This document shows, one piece after another, positions 12,620 through 26,900 of a stretch of DNA of 64,000 bases. A program made the position numbers and the translations under genes. The notes under the pieces are model-generated. The model saw only the letters and a program-made list of their open reading frames with translations, was not told the origin of the DNA and did no database searches. This DNA comes from Sipunculus nudus (Eukaryota; Annelida; Sipuncula; Golfingiida; Sipunculidae): NCBI GenBank assembly GCA_026874595.1, contig CM049320.1:3017001-3081000 (forward strand). The letters are read 5' to 3'. Numbering within the stretch: the stretch's first letter is position 1; each line of letters opens with the position of its first letter.

Positions 12620-12824
12620 GTGTGTGTGTTTGTGTTCACTCGAATTCTTTCTTTTCCGTAATGATGATTTAAGCACATTGACTTAAAATTTTAAGACCAA
12701 CTATTCTTATTAGAATATTCATTAGCATATACGCTTTACTAATGAAATGTTTCTCAGATATATATAATCATTATAATAATAATCCTTATTAAACAAGGGG
12801 GAGTAGGCATGTATAAATATGCTG

Positions 12825-12871
<47 letters not shown>

Positions 12872-13043
12872 TCAGTTGAGAACGTATGAGGATTAGGAAT
12901 ATGTCTGTATTTTGAAATGAGTTCAGATCCAGTTATGAATATTGTTACGTTAACATTCTGCGCAGAGGAAAATATTCGAACCCATCCCATATATGACGCA
13001 CATATCCGACGTTCTAACCGCTTCGCCAGAACCTTCTAACAAA

Positions 13044-13103
<60 letters not shown>

Positions 13104-14880
13104 ATGTATGTGCGTGTGTGTTTGCGTCTGTGTGATGTTAGAGATAAAGCGGAAATCTTACATAAAATTCACAGAAGTAATATGGCAGACATATTCCATA
13201 TATGAAAATCTTATAAACTGTCTTTAATCTTTAATAACTATCTATGACTTGGCTTTTAATGTGTGCTCTTGTAAATATTTTTTTTTTAATAAAAGTTATC
13301 TAATATTGGTGTTTTTTATTCTTTATCACAATACGAATGGTGTTACAAAACAAACGCTAAATTAATAAGATATTCGGCGGTCCAATCGATCATTCGGCTT
13401 CCCCTTACACATGGTAGACGGTGAACTTCGCCTAAATGCAACTTCGGTTAATTGCAACAAATTTGCTTGACAAAAGCCTCTTGCAGTTAAGCGGCTTCGT
13501 CTGTATATGTATGTGTGTGTGTTTGCGTGTGTGTGATGTTAGATATAAAGCGGAAATCTTACATAAAATTTACAGCAGTAATATGGCCGACATATTCCAT
13601 ATATGAAAATCTTATAAACTGTCTTTAATCTTTTTGAGACAAGGATATATATGTGAAAATAAAATATATTAAAATAAGAATATTTATACCTATATATACA
13701 CATACAAGGGAAAGGAAAAGGTACTATGATTTTAGAACTCTGGCTGTACTGTTCCCCATCTGTACCCGTATGGGTTTACCCTTCATGAAGTGAAATTTAA
13801 GAAATGACCTTCCCCATTCATGTTCCAAAGAATGCAAGTATGTTTAGTCTCTTCCTAACTCTAACTCTCTTTTCACAAATCTAGAGCCTCAAGGCTCGAA
13901 CCAATATATCCGTTTTTTTCTTCCGCATTCGTCGTCCCGTCTTTAACTACACACTTATTCTAGAATGTCCTTGTGTCTTTCCCTTGGAAGAAATTACCAA
14001 AAAAATGTGTCAACATGTAACGCTAGAACTTGCTTGGGAGCATATAATGCTTGGCAATTCTGCTCACAAAAGCTATAATTATAAATTGATATAATTAAAG
14101 CAATGAAAGAAGTATAATCTTAGAGTCATCGCTGAACTGTCTGTGAACGAAAAATAAGGGGGGGGGGTGTTAATTTGGGAGAAAGACTGATAAAATAAAT
14201 TTGCTAGTAAGCCTACGAAAATTAACACACACACAAATATAGATATATATATGTTTATATATATATATATACATATATATTAAAGATAATTAACTCACAA
14301 TAGCAAGCTTGTCTAAAGCATAATTTAGCATAACTTGCGTCCTTGTTTAAACGTGGGTTTTTCAGGCTGAATCTGGTCCTAGAGAAATGGAAGTGAAATC
14401 GGTCCTTATTTGAATCAGTGTTCTAAATTCCAATTACAGGACTTTGGTTAAATTCATGGTTACGACTAGGGCTATCAATATACCGATATATCGATAAGAA
14501 TTGATACGCGACGTCGACGTGGTTACCGATAATATATGCATACTGTATTGGTCGTATTGAGGAAAATACAATGACTGCTAACAAATATAGATACAAGTAG
14601 TCAAACTATAACCTTAACTAATTATAAAGCAATGGCCACTTTATATTTGTTATTTTGGCCGTTAAGACTTAAACAAGACAAATAATATGCCATACCATCG
14701 ACTGAATACGAATTATAATACTCATATAAGGGCTGCGAAGACAGACCGATGCGTTGGAGCGATACAAAGGGTTACGTCAGAAGCCCCCTGACCAGCTCAC
14801 CGCTTATGACAATGAGGAGAGTAAACCCCCGCCTAGGATATCAAAATTTTCTTGATAACATTTTCCCCGCACCTAATACG

Positions 14881-14949
<69 letters not shown>

Positions 14950-17900
14950 TGATTAAAGTAATATTTGCTCAATTTTCAACACTTTTAAGATAATTCCTAA
15001 TGGTAATATGGATAATTATTCATTATGGCTATTGAAGTTAGCAATGTACTAAATTTTCTTATTATGAGATGTGCAAATGGGGGAGTATTGAGGTTAATAT
15101 GAAGGAACAAAAAATAGAAACGGAAATATGATCTCGAAATTGTTATGTACAAAAGTACGTTTTAGTTATTTCCCTAAAAAGTGAGCGGGACGAATGATAT
15201 TTTGTCCCCACTTTAAAGCTGAAGGGACCATGAAAATTAAACATGATTTTTCAGATCGAATATAAAAGAAATGTAAGAATAGGGGTTGCAACGGGATTAA
15301 ACAATATGTTTTAATATTCAGTAGTTTATTCAGTAAATGAAGTTAAGGAAAAGGGTTTGGAAAATGTTTCTGTCCATATACTACGTATCTTACGTATCTT
15401 CGTTTTAAGCCATTTATCAAACGACAAATTGGACTCATCCTTAGAAATGATAAAGTATCCATCCCAAAAAAGAATAATACGGCCTATAGAGCTTTTGGCT
15501 TTAGTTTATTTTTTTAAGAAAAAAAAATATATGCATGTTTAGACAACATAAAGATGTTTTAATCAGTTGTTTTTATTAACTGGTCTTTTCATTTATTAAA
15601 TATCCATCTTAAATGCAGAGCAAATTAGATATGTTGTTTATTAAAACAAAGTAAGAGGCATTTTATCCTCAGAGCTTTTATATATAGCAAATGATATACA
15701 AAGGAAAATTGAGCGTGTCGTCAATACGTATCGGGTATCGACTTGAGTCTATCGCAATAAAATTGAACCTGAATAGGCAGAACGATACCCAGCCCTAGCT
15801 ACGACGGTACAAGGTTCGAAAAGCGGTAATACAGACGATATTTTTATTAGACCTCGGATCTAGAATAAAATATCTTCATTGGATAAAAAGCAATTAGACT
15901 TTTTTGCATACTCGTTAGTGATGATCGTTACTACACATTTATTTTTTTTTAACCAAACCGATACGCTAACAATTTTTTTTTCATATCGAGCATATAAAAT
16001 ATATAAGATGAGCAAACATGATTTTTTTAGGTGTGTAAGTGAAAAGGAAGTGGTCGTCAGGATAAGTGGCTAAGACGGCCACTCGATTTGATCCAGACGT
16101 ACATTAGATACTGAAAAATGTAAATTTATTATGAAAAACAGTATTCCATTGATAAAATTTATATATATAATATAAAACAAAATTGCAACCGTGCAATACA
16201 TCTTCGGACAAACCCCAAATAACAGGTGGAACATAACCTACGTAGAAGATAAAAGTATTTACAAGGAAATAAGGGTGGTGAATGCGGGTGCGGAAAGAAA
16301 GAATGCGGGCACAGGTGTGAACAACGACTACGGATGGCGGACGAGGAATGACGTTAGCGGGTGCGGGTGGCAAAAAATAATGTTAAGTTTGAACGCAGAT
16401 TTATACCGGTATACACGTGTTCAGTTTTTCAAGAGTCTGTTTATATACACATCCGTATGTGGATACGTGAGTGTATAAACAATCTGCGTCACAATTTATG
16501 CGGTCCGGGCACTGATACAGGTATACATATACGACTGTGCCACTAACAATATCAAATCTGTTTTCCCGCTTGTATTTATGATTCTAAATTTATAACACTA
16601 TTTTTGTCAGAAAATAATTGAAATTGATAAAACATTTTTTTTATAAATTTTATATTTGATTAATGTCTTGTGGTGAAGCATGATGTTAAGTTTGAAATTG
16701 AAAAATAAAACATATTTAAGTATGTAATCTAGTTCTTCTGTTACGTTTTGTTTTCTAAACCACAGGAGGAGGGAACTCCTTGTCATACCCGAAACATCGG
16801 GTGCATATTGTTCTCGAGCTAGCTCCATTCATTATGTTCACCTAAACTTTCAAATAACTCCAAAGCCTATCAGGTCAAAATTTATGTAAAAATCAGAAAT
16901 TGTTTTATGTTCTTTAATTTAGGAATATTACATATTTACTCCTTACGTTATGCTTTAAAAAATATCATACTCGGTGTTTTTCGCAAAATTTACCAAATAT
17001 AATTATTTGTTTCTTGGGTGCACACAGGTACAATCGGGAACAAAGGTTAACATGAATATCATGCACACTGACTGCAATCAATGTAAATAAACAAAAACAG
17101 AAGAAAGAGTTCAGAAATATCACAAGTATGCCGCTCATAGATCTCTTTGAAATGTTTTATCAGTACTGTTAACTGCTGGTTTACTTACTTTTCCTCAGCT
17201 TTGGATCATTGTTTATTGTTTTCATGAGGTGAGCCACTTCTTCCGAGGTTTCTAAAGTCACCAGGTCACCATCCCGGCGCACGCAGTGGTCACGTGCATC
17301 ATCCCATCTCATAACGTCAAGCTTGAACTTATAGCACGATCTCTGTGACCTGGTGACGAGTTTGTGCCCGTATCCGTCAGGGCAAGTTTTGTCTGCGAAA
17401 GATCATTTGATACATTTAATAAACAAATAACTTACATATAATGTTAATTCATTGTTTGTTCTTCTTGATATTGTTATATATTGGAAGGATAATTTCAAAT
17501 ATTAATACATGCACAGGTAGATAGGGGCATCCCCTGCCGCACCTCCCGGCTACGAACCTAGCAATCACTGGATATTAGCACTTTGTATAAAAGCGTGCCG
17601 AATATAGGGACAAATAAGGACTTAATTATATTGTTCATTTATTTTGTACAGAGATGTATTAGATGTCATTTAAAGACTAATTTTATGTTTTTCTCTTATG
17701 TGGCACAAATTAATGTAAAATTTTACGAATTTAGTCTGTAATAAGACAATCATTCAAAATCATAAAGCTGATAATTAAGCCATGAAATATTTATTTTTTT
17801 AAGCATAACACACATTCTAAACTGCTTATAAATGCTTTATAACACATCCTTGCAGCCCTGTCTGTAAAGTTAAAGAAAACATTTCCCGATAACATAGCGG

Positions 17901-20900
17901 TAGCTGTATTATCTGTGATATACTCATATCCGTCTGAACCCCGTACCTCATATTCCTTGGAAAGAGGCTACAGATTCTCGTTTTCGAGAAACTAAAACTC
18001 GCTATTTAATTGGACCGACCTATCCCGTGCATGTTATTCTCTCGAATTTCCTGGGGACCCTTTTACTTATATTGAAAATTTAAAGAAACTTTTTTGCATG
18101 AATCAGAGCAAACAAGGAAAACAGGGCATTAAATTCAATAGATTAAACTGTATTTAATTACATAAACTCAATCACTGCTGAATGGCAGTATTCGCATAAG
18201 TGTGCATCGGTGTGCAAACGATATACTCTAACACTAAGTACTCAGATAGTGATATTAAAAATTGGCTCTTCATAAACGTCCTGAATTAATAGAGTCACTT
18301 TGAAGTTCAAAGGGTCTTTAAGGGTTTATTAATGTGTGCTGGCTCGTTTGTAATAAAAGGAAGATGGTTTAAATGAATCTTGCATAACAAGTAAACTAGG
18401 ACTTCATTGAATGTGTCGGTACACTCTGACATTTTACAAGTGGACAGTAAAGGTGAAAGAAACACTGAATGCATGCAAATGATCATTGTTTGGTGTTGAT
18501 CATTAAGTGCAACTGCTAATTGCCTTGGGTCAGGGGGACTTACACTGTTACCTCACCTCAGAGTACCAAATAACTGGATGAATTAGGAGGGCGTCCCCTC
18601 ATGGTATTAATTACAGCAGTTTCTTAGCTTTGCTGACATAAGAAAGTCTAGTGTATGCCTACTAGTCTAGTGTAAGTCAAAGTATGCCTATCAGTCAAAT
18701 ATGAATGGCTACTGAGTGGTGCATTCACTGCTGGCTATGAACCATCACAGGAACAACCAGTGTGGGCTGAGATATAACCGGAGCATGGGCAGGCATATTA
18801 ATGAGGTCTAATAAGTATGCGTGAATCCCATGCCTAGCCCTGAGTCAAGAATGCTTTTATTATGATTATGAAATTAGACAGTAATACACTTCTGACATTT
18901 GTTGATCTGTTTGATCATTATCATTAATAAATATAAATATTTCATAATGAAAGGTTATTTCGATTGCTAATAATTACATAATAATTTACGATAAATAAAG
19001 CCCCGAAAGTTTAAATAGGAAGATACTTGAACTGGAAAAATTAATGAAGTGCCCACATTAGCTCGAAAAAAGTGCCCACTTTACAGAATATAGAGGTGCT
19101 CACATCAGCAAAACATAACAAAGAGAACGTAAAATGGGACTGCTCAAAAGTGCCCACTTTATAGAGGTGCCAACTTTATGAAAAGGCCCACTAAGAGAGG
19201 TTTGACTGTAGTTTTTTTTTATCATTGCACGGCAATAAAAATATTTCAAAAGACGTGTTGTCACTTCACATCGTAGATAGTTTACACCGTGAAGTCACGC
19301 CCTTCTAAACGTTTACATAATATATTACATTTAATGTATCAAATAATACACAGTTTTCGCAAGCATTTGATTTTCGGGAATTCAGTTGCCCTCGAGAATT
19401 TACGAAAATGTATCTTTTGCAGTATACACTTTCCATCTAACAGTGCCTTACATTTATATTTTTCAGGGGAGCTACTAATCGCTCTCCTATATGAGGTCTT
19501 AGGGAAAGTGGACAACTGACCATATTTTACAGAAACAGAATTACATAAGTCACGCTCCACTCACTGTATACATACACAGCCTGACAGGGATATGTGATGA
19601 TATCAGTATATCAGTATGGGTGTTTTATTGTTAAAAAGGTGCTTCAATTGTATTAATTGATTATTCAGGAAGCGAAAATTGAAATTTACTTATAATTGTA
19701 AACGTACTTTTGACAGTTACGGCCAGAGACTCTGTCTATTTCTCAGGGTTGTTTAACTCGAGACGTATTTATAAATAATGTTACTTCATTCATGCTTATT
19801 TTAGTGATAAACAAATTGAAACACAACATGTTTTGAGAAAATTAAAGAAATACTCATCTAATTTTTAAAAAAGCATACTTAGTATCGTGTTTCGTGTATG
19901 TATCTGCATACCGTACATATCATCAGTAGATACAGAGCACATGGCATTGTAAAAGAAGGGAACTTGTCCATTGTTTGAGTTTTCCTTTCATATGCCTATC
20001 CTTCGACTGTACTTACTTATTTATCTTCTTTCTAGTCAGTGGGGTTCTTCAAAGTCAAAGGTATATGTTTTGTTTTTTTTTTCACTTTGGTTAGCTTCCA
20101 CTCAAGACGTTTGGGAATTAACAACAAGTGTTACCTTAAAAACAATAGATATTTTCGGCTCTGAGGTAAGAACAAGGTAAATAATTCTAAACAAAATAAA
20201 GAAATAAAAGATGGCGCTCGAGTGACGTAGTTTAGGAAGTCTGGAATAAAACGATATTTGTGTGATTTCTAACTATGAGACGCAAAGATAAGGAGAAATT
20301 AAAAGAAGAGATAAAAGGCTAAGGGCAGTAGATATTTAATAGATACAAGGTCAAATCCAGCTGATTTAACAAGGCTGCTTGCTAATTGGATGTGATGTTA
20401 TTCTCTTTCTACATATGATTTGGTAGGATTATGTCTAATTTTGGCTATTTTATGCTTGTGTTCATTAGTTAAGATTTGTATTGAGTTTACATGTTTGATC
20501 CTATTGTTGATAAATTATTTCATCATGTAATCTTAAATAGTCGGTGTGTTTGTGCGTGCTCTTAATTCTGTTTAATTGAACCTACTAACACTTAAAGCTG
20601 TTCTGAGGGTATTATTTTTGTTGAACTTCCAGTTTATCCAAGTGTGTAGCTGCGTCTAAGAAAGCTATGAGAGTAGATATTTATTGTGTCAACATTTTTG
20701 ACTGGAGAAATTCAACTGCCGGTATCTTTTAATCCTTCAGCCCTTTTAAAAATGCTATGAAATGTTGTTATATGATCATGGGAAATCCTGTTGTAATGAT
20801 ATTCAGTTCCAATTATAAGAGGGACATAATCATTTGATAGGACCTCAACACCCATGGATTTGGTATTAATAAAACCTGAAAGTCTTTCACATTTGAAATT

Positions 20901-23900
20901 GATAATCTTAGTTTTTTTTGTGGAAATTTCACAATATACCTTGGGTACTACATGTTGTAGTAGACTGTAAGCATAAGGTGTTGGATCTGTTCAAATATTT
21001 GTTTCTTTTTGTCTCTGATGACACGTTAAATTCTGTATGAAATATAACGTATCGATGACAAACGTTGATAGTAACCATCAGTTATCTGGGTGTGAAAACC
21101 ACCGCCATTAGGTTTAACAGGGATCTGTTTGGTAAACTTATGCTCTTTAGGGAGATTCGGCTTCTTAACATACGCATCATCAGTAGCAGGTTTGATATTT
21201 GATGCACTTGAATCGCCATAGTTGTCAATGTTGTATGATGCTGCCAAATAGAGACCCAGCATCTGGATATACATTTCTAAAATGCAGCAGCTTATTTTAC
21301 TTAAGCCTTCTGCTTTCTGCTTTTCGAAGAAAACCGAGACTGAAATAAAATATTCAGACGGACGGCATCAGCAATTGATTGAGCAATTGCACGGGCTCTA
21401 TTTGACGTGTCTCTACCTTGTATACACTTTAACACATTAAATGTTATAACGAATGCCTTCAATGGTAATCCACTAACTACTTATCAGTTTACGATATCAA
21501 ACGAAAAATTTTGTCAGATTTAATAAGCCTGAACACATCCATGAAACGGGTAAATGATCCTTTAATAAGTAAATAATAATACCCTCAAGCATGTACCCTG
21601 ACTTTTACTTCTTCTAACTCACAACGTCCTATGTCATTTGTTACACAATCTCACATTGCCCATTACCACCAAATACATCAGTGCAAACATGATCAAGCAG
21701 ATAATTATCAAGTAATGTCAAATGTTATCAGTTATAAAACTACGGCAGTTGTTAGTTTTAAGTCTCTCCATTTTACATCTCTATAAGACTTGCATCGTCA
21801 AGGTTTTAGTATGTGGCGGCATGTGAAGGCATATGAAATGCTATGAAGGAATGCATTAGCAAGGATTTTGTAACGACACGGAATGATACACGGAACTATA
21901 TCATGAACAGTGACAAGGCTTCATTCTTATTTTAACAGCGATTGGACCCGTAGTCAAAGAGAATAACCTACTATACAAGGAACGCTCGTCGTCGTGAATT
22001 ACGGTAGGATGTCAAATGTATGGTCAAGATTATCCAGTTTCGTCATATTGAGGAATATTATCAGAGTGTCTCATCAAGTATATAGTGCACAAAACTATAT
22101 TGCCCAGAAAATATAATGCCAAATTAGATGACAAGAGGTAGAACGCTAGTCGGAAAGTGAGGCTGGCACACCGAAAGGTTATACAAACATAGATTTTGAG
22201 ATGCAAGCATTCTTGCAAAATCACGCTTATTTTGGGTTGATGGAAACGGAGCTAAATTGTTCGTGCTTTGTGACTCTGTCACTAATGGGAAACGCATACC
22301 AAACATCTCTGGCATTAACCTTGGACGGGCTTTTGCTACTTTCATAGTGAAGCCGGGATTCGAAACAGGGTCGCCAGCAAAGAGAGTCGAGCTTACTCCC
22401 ACCCGACTGTACTTTTTTTTTAAATACTGCATTTTTACCCTGAAATAGGTAACCATGGTAACGGCACTAAAAGAGTATGCCCGCAGGAATGAGCCTAGGG
22501 ATATGTTTGGAGAAATAGCACGAGATTATATTACCGGACTTGTGTGAAATATTGAATATTCTCGTTTGACGAGAAACGGGACTGGATTTATAACTATGCC
22601 AAATAAAATGAATTAAATGCTAGTGAGTGCAAAACACTACACCCCTGAATGAAAAGATGACAAATTTATCAGATCACTTTTATTGCATTTCATGAATTTT
22701 GCCCCTAAACATCTCTGGCGTAAATAAATAACCATTTTATAAGTGTTTGCGTTAAATTTCTCATACTTTAGAATCATCAGAAAAGCTTTTACATCAACAG
22801 TTGCCGTATGCAAAAAAATAGACCGAGCAGAGAAATTGTCAGAGATACATAAAAGAACCTGATATTTATTTAATTTAAGAAAATTTACCCTTAAATAGTT
22901 AATCATGGTACTGGGCGAGTGTGGCTGTGTGGCCAAAGGAATAATCACCTGGATCATAGAATTTTGCTACAGATCCTAGAATTCTGCTATACAAGACTGT
23001 GATAATGCATAAAGAATCTGAGATCGGGCACAAAAATTATATTAATAGTTTTCGAGGTGCACAGTGAAGAATCCGTTTCAAGATATTGTAGTAATACGTA
23101 ATACATTCTACAAAATTGCGGCCTGTATATATTATTCAATCTTAAACATTGCCTCTTACGGGAAATGGCGGAGATTTGGCGAGACTTTCAATTGTGACGT
23201 AAAATGATACTGCACGCAATATAAGAGACTTCGGTTTCTTTATAAATGCGTTTCACATGATATAAATACTCGTCAAAATTGTTGGATTTCTAAAATGTTA
23301 CCATTGTAACTTCAGTATGACGCAATCATGTGTCAGAACTACGAACAAAATGAGTTACGGTTTACATCATCACATTCATTTTTTTACGTAGATATGATCA
23401 GACAAAAATGCCGACAGGTCAAAGAATAACAGATTTCTAGGTCAAGTTCTAATGAATCATCCACTCAGAAAAAAAAAAAAAAAATGAAATGAATTGCGGT
23501 TTATCTCTCTAGCATTAAATGTGACCCCGGTATAAGCAGTCCAGGGAAATATCGTTTATTCTCATTTGCCTGGAAACTGAGTGAGAATTGACGAATCGTG
23601 AACAGTCTGATAAAAAAAATGTTGAATGCTAAGAAATTAATAAAAAAAGGACATCTTTTGACGAAAGGTTACAGGTTTGTAGGGGCTTTTTTCAAGATAT
23701 CGCTTATCCCGTGAACGACAAAAAAACCGAGAATGAGCGAGACTCAATTGCGTATTATAAACTTAATCAAATGTTACCTGATACAGAACACTATTATTAA
23801 TGTTATATGGATTGTACAAATGCTGATCATAACTGATACTAGCACTCTCCTTGGCATAGTAGGTTGGGTTCGGTAATCTCTGGAGGTGGAGGAGTCTGGG

Positions 23901-26900
23901 CCGACCTTGGACGGGCTTTTTCTATTCCGTGGTCACGCCAGGATTCGAGTCTGGGCCGTCAGCGGAGAAAGCCAAGCTTACTACTAACGACTGTCGATCA
24001 TTCCGATATAGTGCATTTTTTACCCTAAAAAAGTAACCATGGTAACGACACAAAGAAGCCATCTGCTAGCAGAAATGATCTCAGGGATATGTTTGGAGAA
24101 ATAGCGGAAAATTATAATGAAGTCATGGTGTGAAATACTGCATATTCCGTTTGGTGGGAAACGGTGCAGTACTTACAACAATGCCACATCAAACTTATAA
24201 ATGCTTGCTGATGCAAAAAAAAAACTATATTAGTTATTAGATCAAGGCTTCTATAAACGCATTTAATGCATTTTGTTCCAAAATGTGTAACCATGAAATG
24301 AAATGTTTATCTTACTCAGATAAATTTTGACAAAAATATAAGGAAACAACGGTTTTTTTATGTGATTTTGGCTTGGACCTTAAACGATTTTGGCTCTGAG
24401 GTATGTTTGGTATATACTTAATGTATATGTTGGGATTGGTAAGATATTGCATATGTATATTTGTACTCTTCATAAGACTTTCATTGATAGTTTATAATGA
24501 TGTATTATCAATTCGTCTTTAAGATGTGCAGTATGCCTTGCAAAATATTGCTAGGGATTATATATGTTTTAATGTACCTTTTCTTTATAATGTATTATTC
24601 AGTAATTTATAAAGATATGTAATGTTCACCTTATTGCTTTGAATTGTGTATGTATTATTATATTCTCACGAAAACTCAGTGTCTACCGTAAATGATTTTT
24701 ATCTATGTGAATTTACTCTTTGTGGAAGCTTCCGGCGCTGTGTATGTGTTTTTGTATAGACCTATACACTAATTTCTATCGCCATTCGAAAGTAATTCAC
24801 ACATCATGCGGGTTTAATCCTGATTGTATTATATGTAACGCGTAGCCGCCACGGCTAATTACCACTGTGTGTATTCATGTGTCAACGTCCATGAATGCTG
24901 TAAATCAAGTGCCGGGCGCTTACGTAATTACTTCCATTGTGTATAAAACCTATTGTTCTACTGAGTCGAAGGTCAGTTTATTTTAATTGAATTTTAGTTG
25001 AAACGGCCCGACAATAGCTAGCATTACTAGAGGAAACTTGTCATTGGTTGAATATTGATATATCTTAAAGCAAGGTCGCGATTGGACAAGATTTTGTACC
25101 GGCTCGGTCAGCTGGAATGAAGTTACGATGAATGTGAGTTAGTTGTAAACAGGGACATATGCTGAGCTCAACCCAGTTCAACAAGACTCAAGTACCGTCA
25201 AAATAAATCAACAATTATCTGCAACTCGCTGTTGTGTATTTCCTTGATGCCTACAATACAACTTGTTATATTGAGATTGTCATCAATTTAATGAGCTACT
25301 GCAAAATAGTTCAACTACTGTACCAGTAGTCGTGGCGTCTGTGGATTGACTGGTTACATTGGGTACAGCTGGCATGGATGAGGTGGCAGGCATTAGATTA
25401 CTGGTATCAGCTGGCTCTGTAATGTGAAAACAGAATTTTGTAAACAATATAAGCTTTTATGTATTAAGCTGTTATAGTATAATCTTCCCCTTTGCGCTAA
25501 AGTTGAAATTGGAATATAGCCAAAGGAAGCTATATAAATAGCATATCAGTATATTTTACATATGCTGGTAACGAATTAAACGTATACTAATTGTTTGAGG
25601 TGCACATACAGGATTTTAAAATAGGATAAAGTAAGATATGTTGTAAACATAAAGTATTATTGAAGGAAATAATTTATATATATATATATATAGCTCGCAC
25701 TAGTTGTCAAGGGGCGTCCTTACCCCATTATGAATCGGGTCACTGTCACATCAAACAGTATAAAGTGGAAGCATCAGTGATGGGATCAATTTCTTGTCAA
25801 AATACATCACATTCGTTTGTGACAGTAGTTTTCGATGTTCTGCCCCTTCGAAGGTATTGGCATAAAAATGCAGGGTTTATTGATTCCGATTTTCAATATT
25901 CATATTCAATAATCATTAAAATTTCAAAGAGTTTCACAAAGTAACATTCTTGTGTATCTATTTGTACAAAAAGTCTGTTAGAAAAAGTCATGCACTCTAC
26001 TTTTATAAGGAAACTACCAGGAATTCTTTTAGGCTCGTTCAGGTAATGAGATTTTACTTAACAAAGTTCAAAGTGGAAGGAAGCATTTCCCATTAATATT
26101 TCTGACCATCATGCATCGTGGATATCCTTTCTTTCATGAAAACATCTAAGTGTCAATTCTACGACAAAAAAAGTCACTGTTGCATAATTTATATGCATTC
26201 ACGAACGTACTCTCTCGCTCTCAATGTTTGTGTGTTTAAGCAAATTTTTCAGTGGTTAAGCATCGCATTCAAGTGATCCGATCGTATAAAGAGGATCTGA
26301 TCCGTTTCACCGGTTCAGTATTGCGAAGTGGGAAAGGGGCCTCCTGGGGTGTACACAATATGCATGCCGGGAAGTGAAGGCTTTCAAAATGCATGGATTT
26401 GATAGGAAGAAGGGCATGCGACGCAGAAATATTACATTGAGATTGACAAGGAAATATATTTGCTAAGTTGGGTAACTGGACCCGTAGCCGCTGAAAATAA
26501 TGTCCGGGGCGAGTCACGTCCATTCTCGAAAAAAATATATATAATAGGATGTAACGAATATGTGCAAATATTAATCCGCATCGACACACTGAGAGAAATC
26601 TTTCTCTCTCATCAATGTGATGAAATTGTGGCCAAGGACAACAAGCACGAGGGAAGTCCAAGTGTAGTTCACCCATTCATGCCATATTTTTTCATACTTA
26701 TATTTGGGTGCCTTCGAAATTTGAGTGAAAGCGCTCCCCCCAATTTCAATTTACTTGAAAAATGAATCTAAACGCAAAAATTGTATATAATTTATAACAT
26801 AAGTAGCCAAACATTTTCTTGTATTTTCTCTATATCTTATTAATAAACATCTGAAAAAATCATCATTTAAGATTAGTTTACCATGAAACTTAGATTTAAG

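Noticed and set aside
12754-14952. Open frames rich in YIYIYI
   Set aside because: They are translations of (TA)n microsatellites.
21026-21274. 82-residue minus-strand frame as an extra lectin-gene exon
   Set aside because: No acceptor and donor with phase 1 fit it, and it lacks cysteines or any recognisable domain.
22124-22456. 110-residue minus-strand frame
   Set aside because: It overlaps a SINE-like repeat that recurs at 23.9 kb, and the frame is not kept there.
26269-26765. Overlapping frames of 135 and 101 residues on opposite strands
   Set aside because: They shadow each other, with no splice sites, motifs or coding bias.
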